In this document: positions 63,138 to 64,000 of the stretch, one piece after another
Layout: every line of letters begins with the position of its first letter
Numbering within the stretch: the first letter of the stretch is position 1
NCBI GenBank assembly: GCA_951812335.1
Contig: OX638293.1
Coordinates: 310,001 to 374,000 of the forward strand
Reading direction: 5' to 3'
DNA: 64,000 nt
From: Rhodothermales bacterium
Lineage (GTDB): Bacteria; Bacteroidota; Rhodothermia; Rhodothermales; VXPQ01
The notes under the pieces: model-generated
Database searches by the model: none
Seen by the model: the letters and a program-made list of their open reading frames with translations, nothing else
What the model was told of the DNA's origin: nothing
Made by a program: the position numbers and the translations under genes

Positions 63138-64000
63138 ATGTCGGATTCGCGATATTCCAAGGAAGAGCTGGAACGCTATTTCAGCGATCCGGCAGCGCGT
63201 CGCGCAGCCCCTCTCCGGTCATCCACCGGAAAGCGGCGAGGTTATTTCTCCCGCCTTTTGCGCAACGAAAAAAAGACGCAGGCCGCGTTCCTGCTTTCTG
63301 TAATCGGCGGCGGCGTAATCGCCTTTTCCTTGTTCCTCGGCGGATGGGCCCTGCTTCTCTCCGATGAACTGCCGGATTTCCGGCAACTGGACAATCCCGA
63401 CTTGCAGCTTGCAACGGTCGCCTATACCGCCGACGGCAAGGAACTCGTGCGTTACGCCTTCCAGAATCGTTCCTGGACCAACTACGACGATATTTCACCC
63501 CACGCAGTCAACGCCCTCGTCGCTACAGAGGATCGGCGCTTTCATAGTCACTGGGGCATTGACTCGCGCGGCCTCGCTGCCGCTGCCGTGGATGTGGTTC
63601 GGAAAGGCGAACTGCGCGGCGCCTCGACGATTACCCAGCAGTTGGCTCGAAACCTGTACAACCAGGACATCGGTTTCGAGGTATCCATTTCCCGCAAACT
63701 CAAGGAAATGATCACGGCGGTGCAACTCGAACGCCGCTACACGAAGCGGGAAATCATCGAAATGTATCTCAACACGGTGCCCTTCAGCAACAATGCGTAC
63801 GGAATCGAAGCGGCGGCCCGCACCTATTTCAACAAAACGGCAGAGGAGTTATCTCCTCTCGAAGGAGCCACGTTGATTGGGATGCTGAAAGCAAATACCT
63901 ATTACAATCCCTATCGGAATCCCGAGAATGCCCGTCGCAGGCGGAACGTCGTGCTCAACCAGATGGCGAACCAGGACTTCATTCCGCGCGCATTCTATGA
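63138..64000 (+). CDS. Class A penicillin-binding protein, N-terminal part (window ends inside gene)
   Basis: The ATG at 63138 starts a protein that runs off the right edge (287 codons seen). After a charged cytosolic stretch, one membrane helix (AAFLLSVIGGGVIAFSLFLGGWALL, about 49-73) is followed by the glycosyltransferase-51 domain. Its motifs are ATEDRRFHSHWGID (catalytic Glu), GASTITQQLARNL, and LKEMITAVQLERRYTKREIIEMYLN. These polymerise glycan strands; a transpeptidase domain is expected beyond the window. It is divergent from the rhomboid gene across about 150 bp. Confidence 0.92.
   Translation, partial: MSDSRYSKEELERYFSDPAARRAAPLRSSTGKRRGYFSRLLRNEKKTQAAFLLSVIGGGVIAFSLFLGGWALLLSDELPDFRQLDNPDLQLATVAYTADGKELVRYAFQNRSWTNYDDISPHAVNALVATEDRRFHSHWGIDSRGLAAAAVDVVRKGELRGASTITQQLARNLYNQDIGFEVSISRKLKEMITAVQLERRYTKREIIEMYLNTVPFSNNAYGIEAAARTYFNKTAEELSPLEGATLIGMLKANTYYNPYRNPENARRRRNVVLNQMANQDFIPRAFY

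Overview
The window looks like chromosomal DNA of a Rhodothermales-like member of the Bacteroidota/Rhodothermota. The grounds are the gene families: a TonB receptor paired with a DUF4249 lipoprotein, several DUF5687-like ABC permeases, an E2-E1 fused 2-oxoglutarate dehydrogenase, HprK without any visible PTS gene, FloA, and many ATG/GTG starts lacking a strong Shine-Dalgarno. No rRNA, tRNA, CRISPR array or transposase gene was found. The taxonomic call is an inference.

Layout. 1-1.9 kb: 3' part of a DinG/XPD-type helicase. 2.0-8.0 kb: three tandem paralogous lipoproteins, preceded by the relic of another copy's tail. 8.1-11.7 kb: an ABC-F ATPase with a DNA methyltransferase at its 3' end; the methyltransferase is bracketed by 39-bp direct repeats of the ABC-F terminus. 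12.2-24.3 kb: an accessory block with one ABC ATPase, four full-length and one half-length DUF5687-like permeases, a fourth lipoprotein paralogue, an AbiEi/AbiEii pair, an abiEi pseudogene produced by a segmental duplication, and a rhodanese. 24.4-27.6 kb: M16 peptidase and STAS protein. 27.7-33.7 kb (+): uvrB, Cys-less L31, PspA, a membrane coiled-coil protein and a CorC-type protein. 33.7-41 kb: an unknown protein, floA, moaC, DUF4249 plus TonB receptor, and a lipoprotein. 41.5-49.7 kb: dtd, rdgB, rpsU (+), kgd-like fusion, an SDR epimerase and rlmD. 49.9-64 kb: Omp85 protein, DUF2795, M23 peptidase, hprK, moxR, a degenerate galactokinase, fmt, ftsY, pgsA-like, ispG, an EEP nuclease, a rhomboid, and the start of a class A PBP (+).

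The most unusual content is not a single gene. (1) A family of intergenic repeats shares the end AAGGATACTCTGAT. Two long copies of about 260 bp (46586-46848 and 47962-48218) have terminal inverted repeats and two internal stem-loops, one of which shows a compensatory base-pair change; many solo ends and a perfect 19-bp hairpin version lie at gene ends. (2) Lipoprotein and permease families have expanded by tandem duplication. The permeases have near-identical ends but divergent A+T-rich middles. (3) There are two signs of insertion: the methyltransferase mini-island and the AbiE pair inside the permease duplication.

How the genes work together. The 12-24 kb block probably forms one exporter set in which several permeases share a single ATPase. 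Cell-envelope functions dominate the rest (Omp85, TonB receptor, M23, PBP, PspA, FloA, phospholipid synthase, FtsY). The minus-strand series from ispG down to hprK mixes housekeeping genes with close spacing, as in a multi-gene operon.
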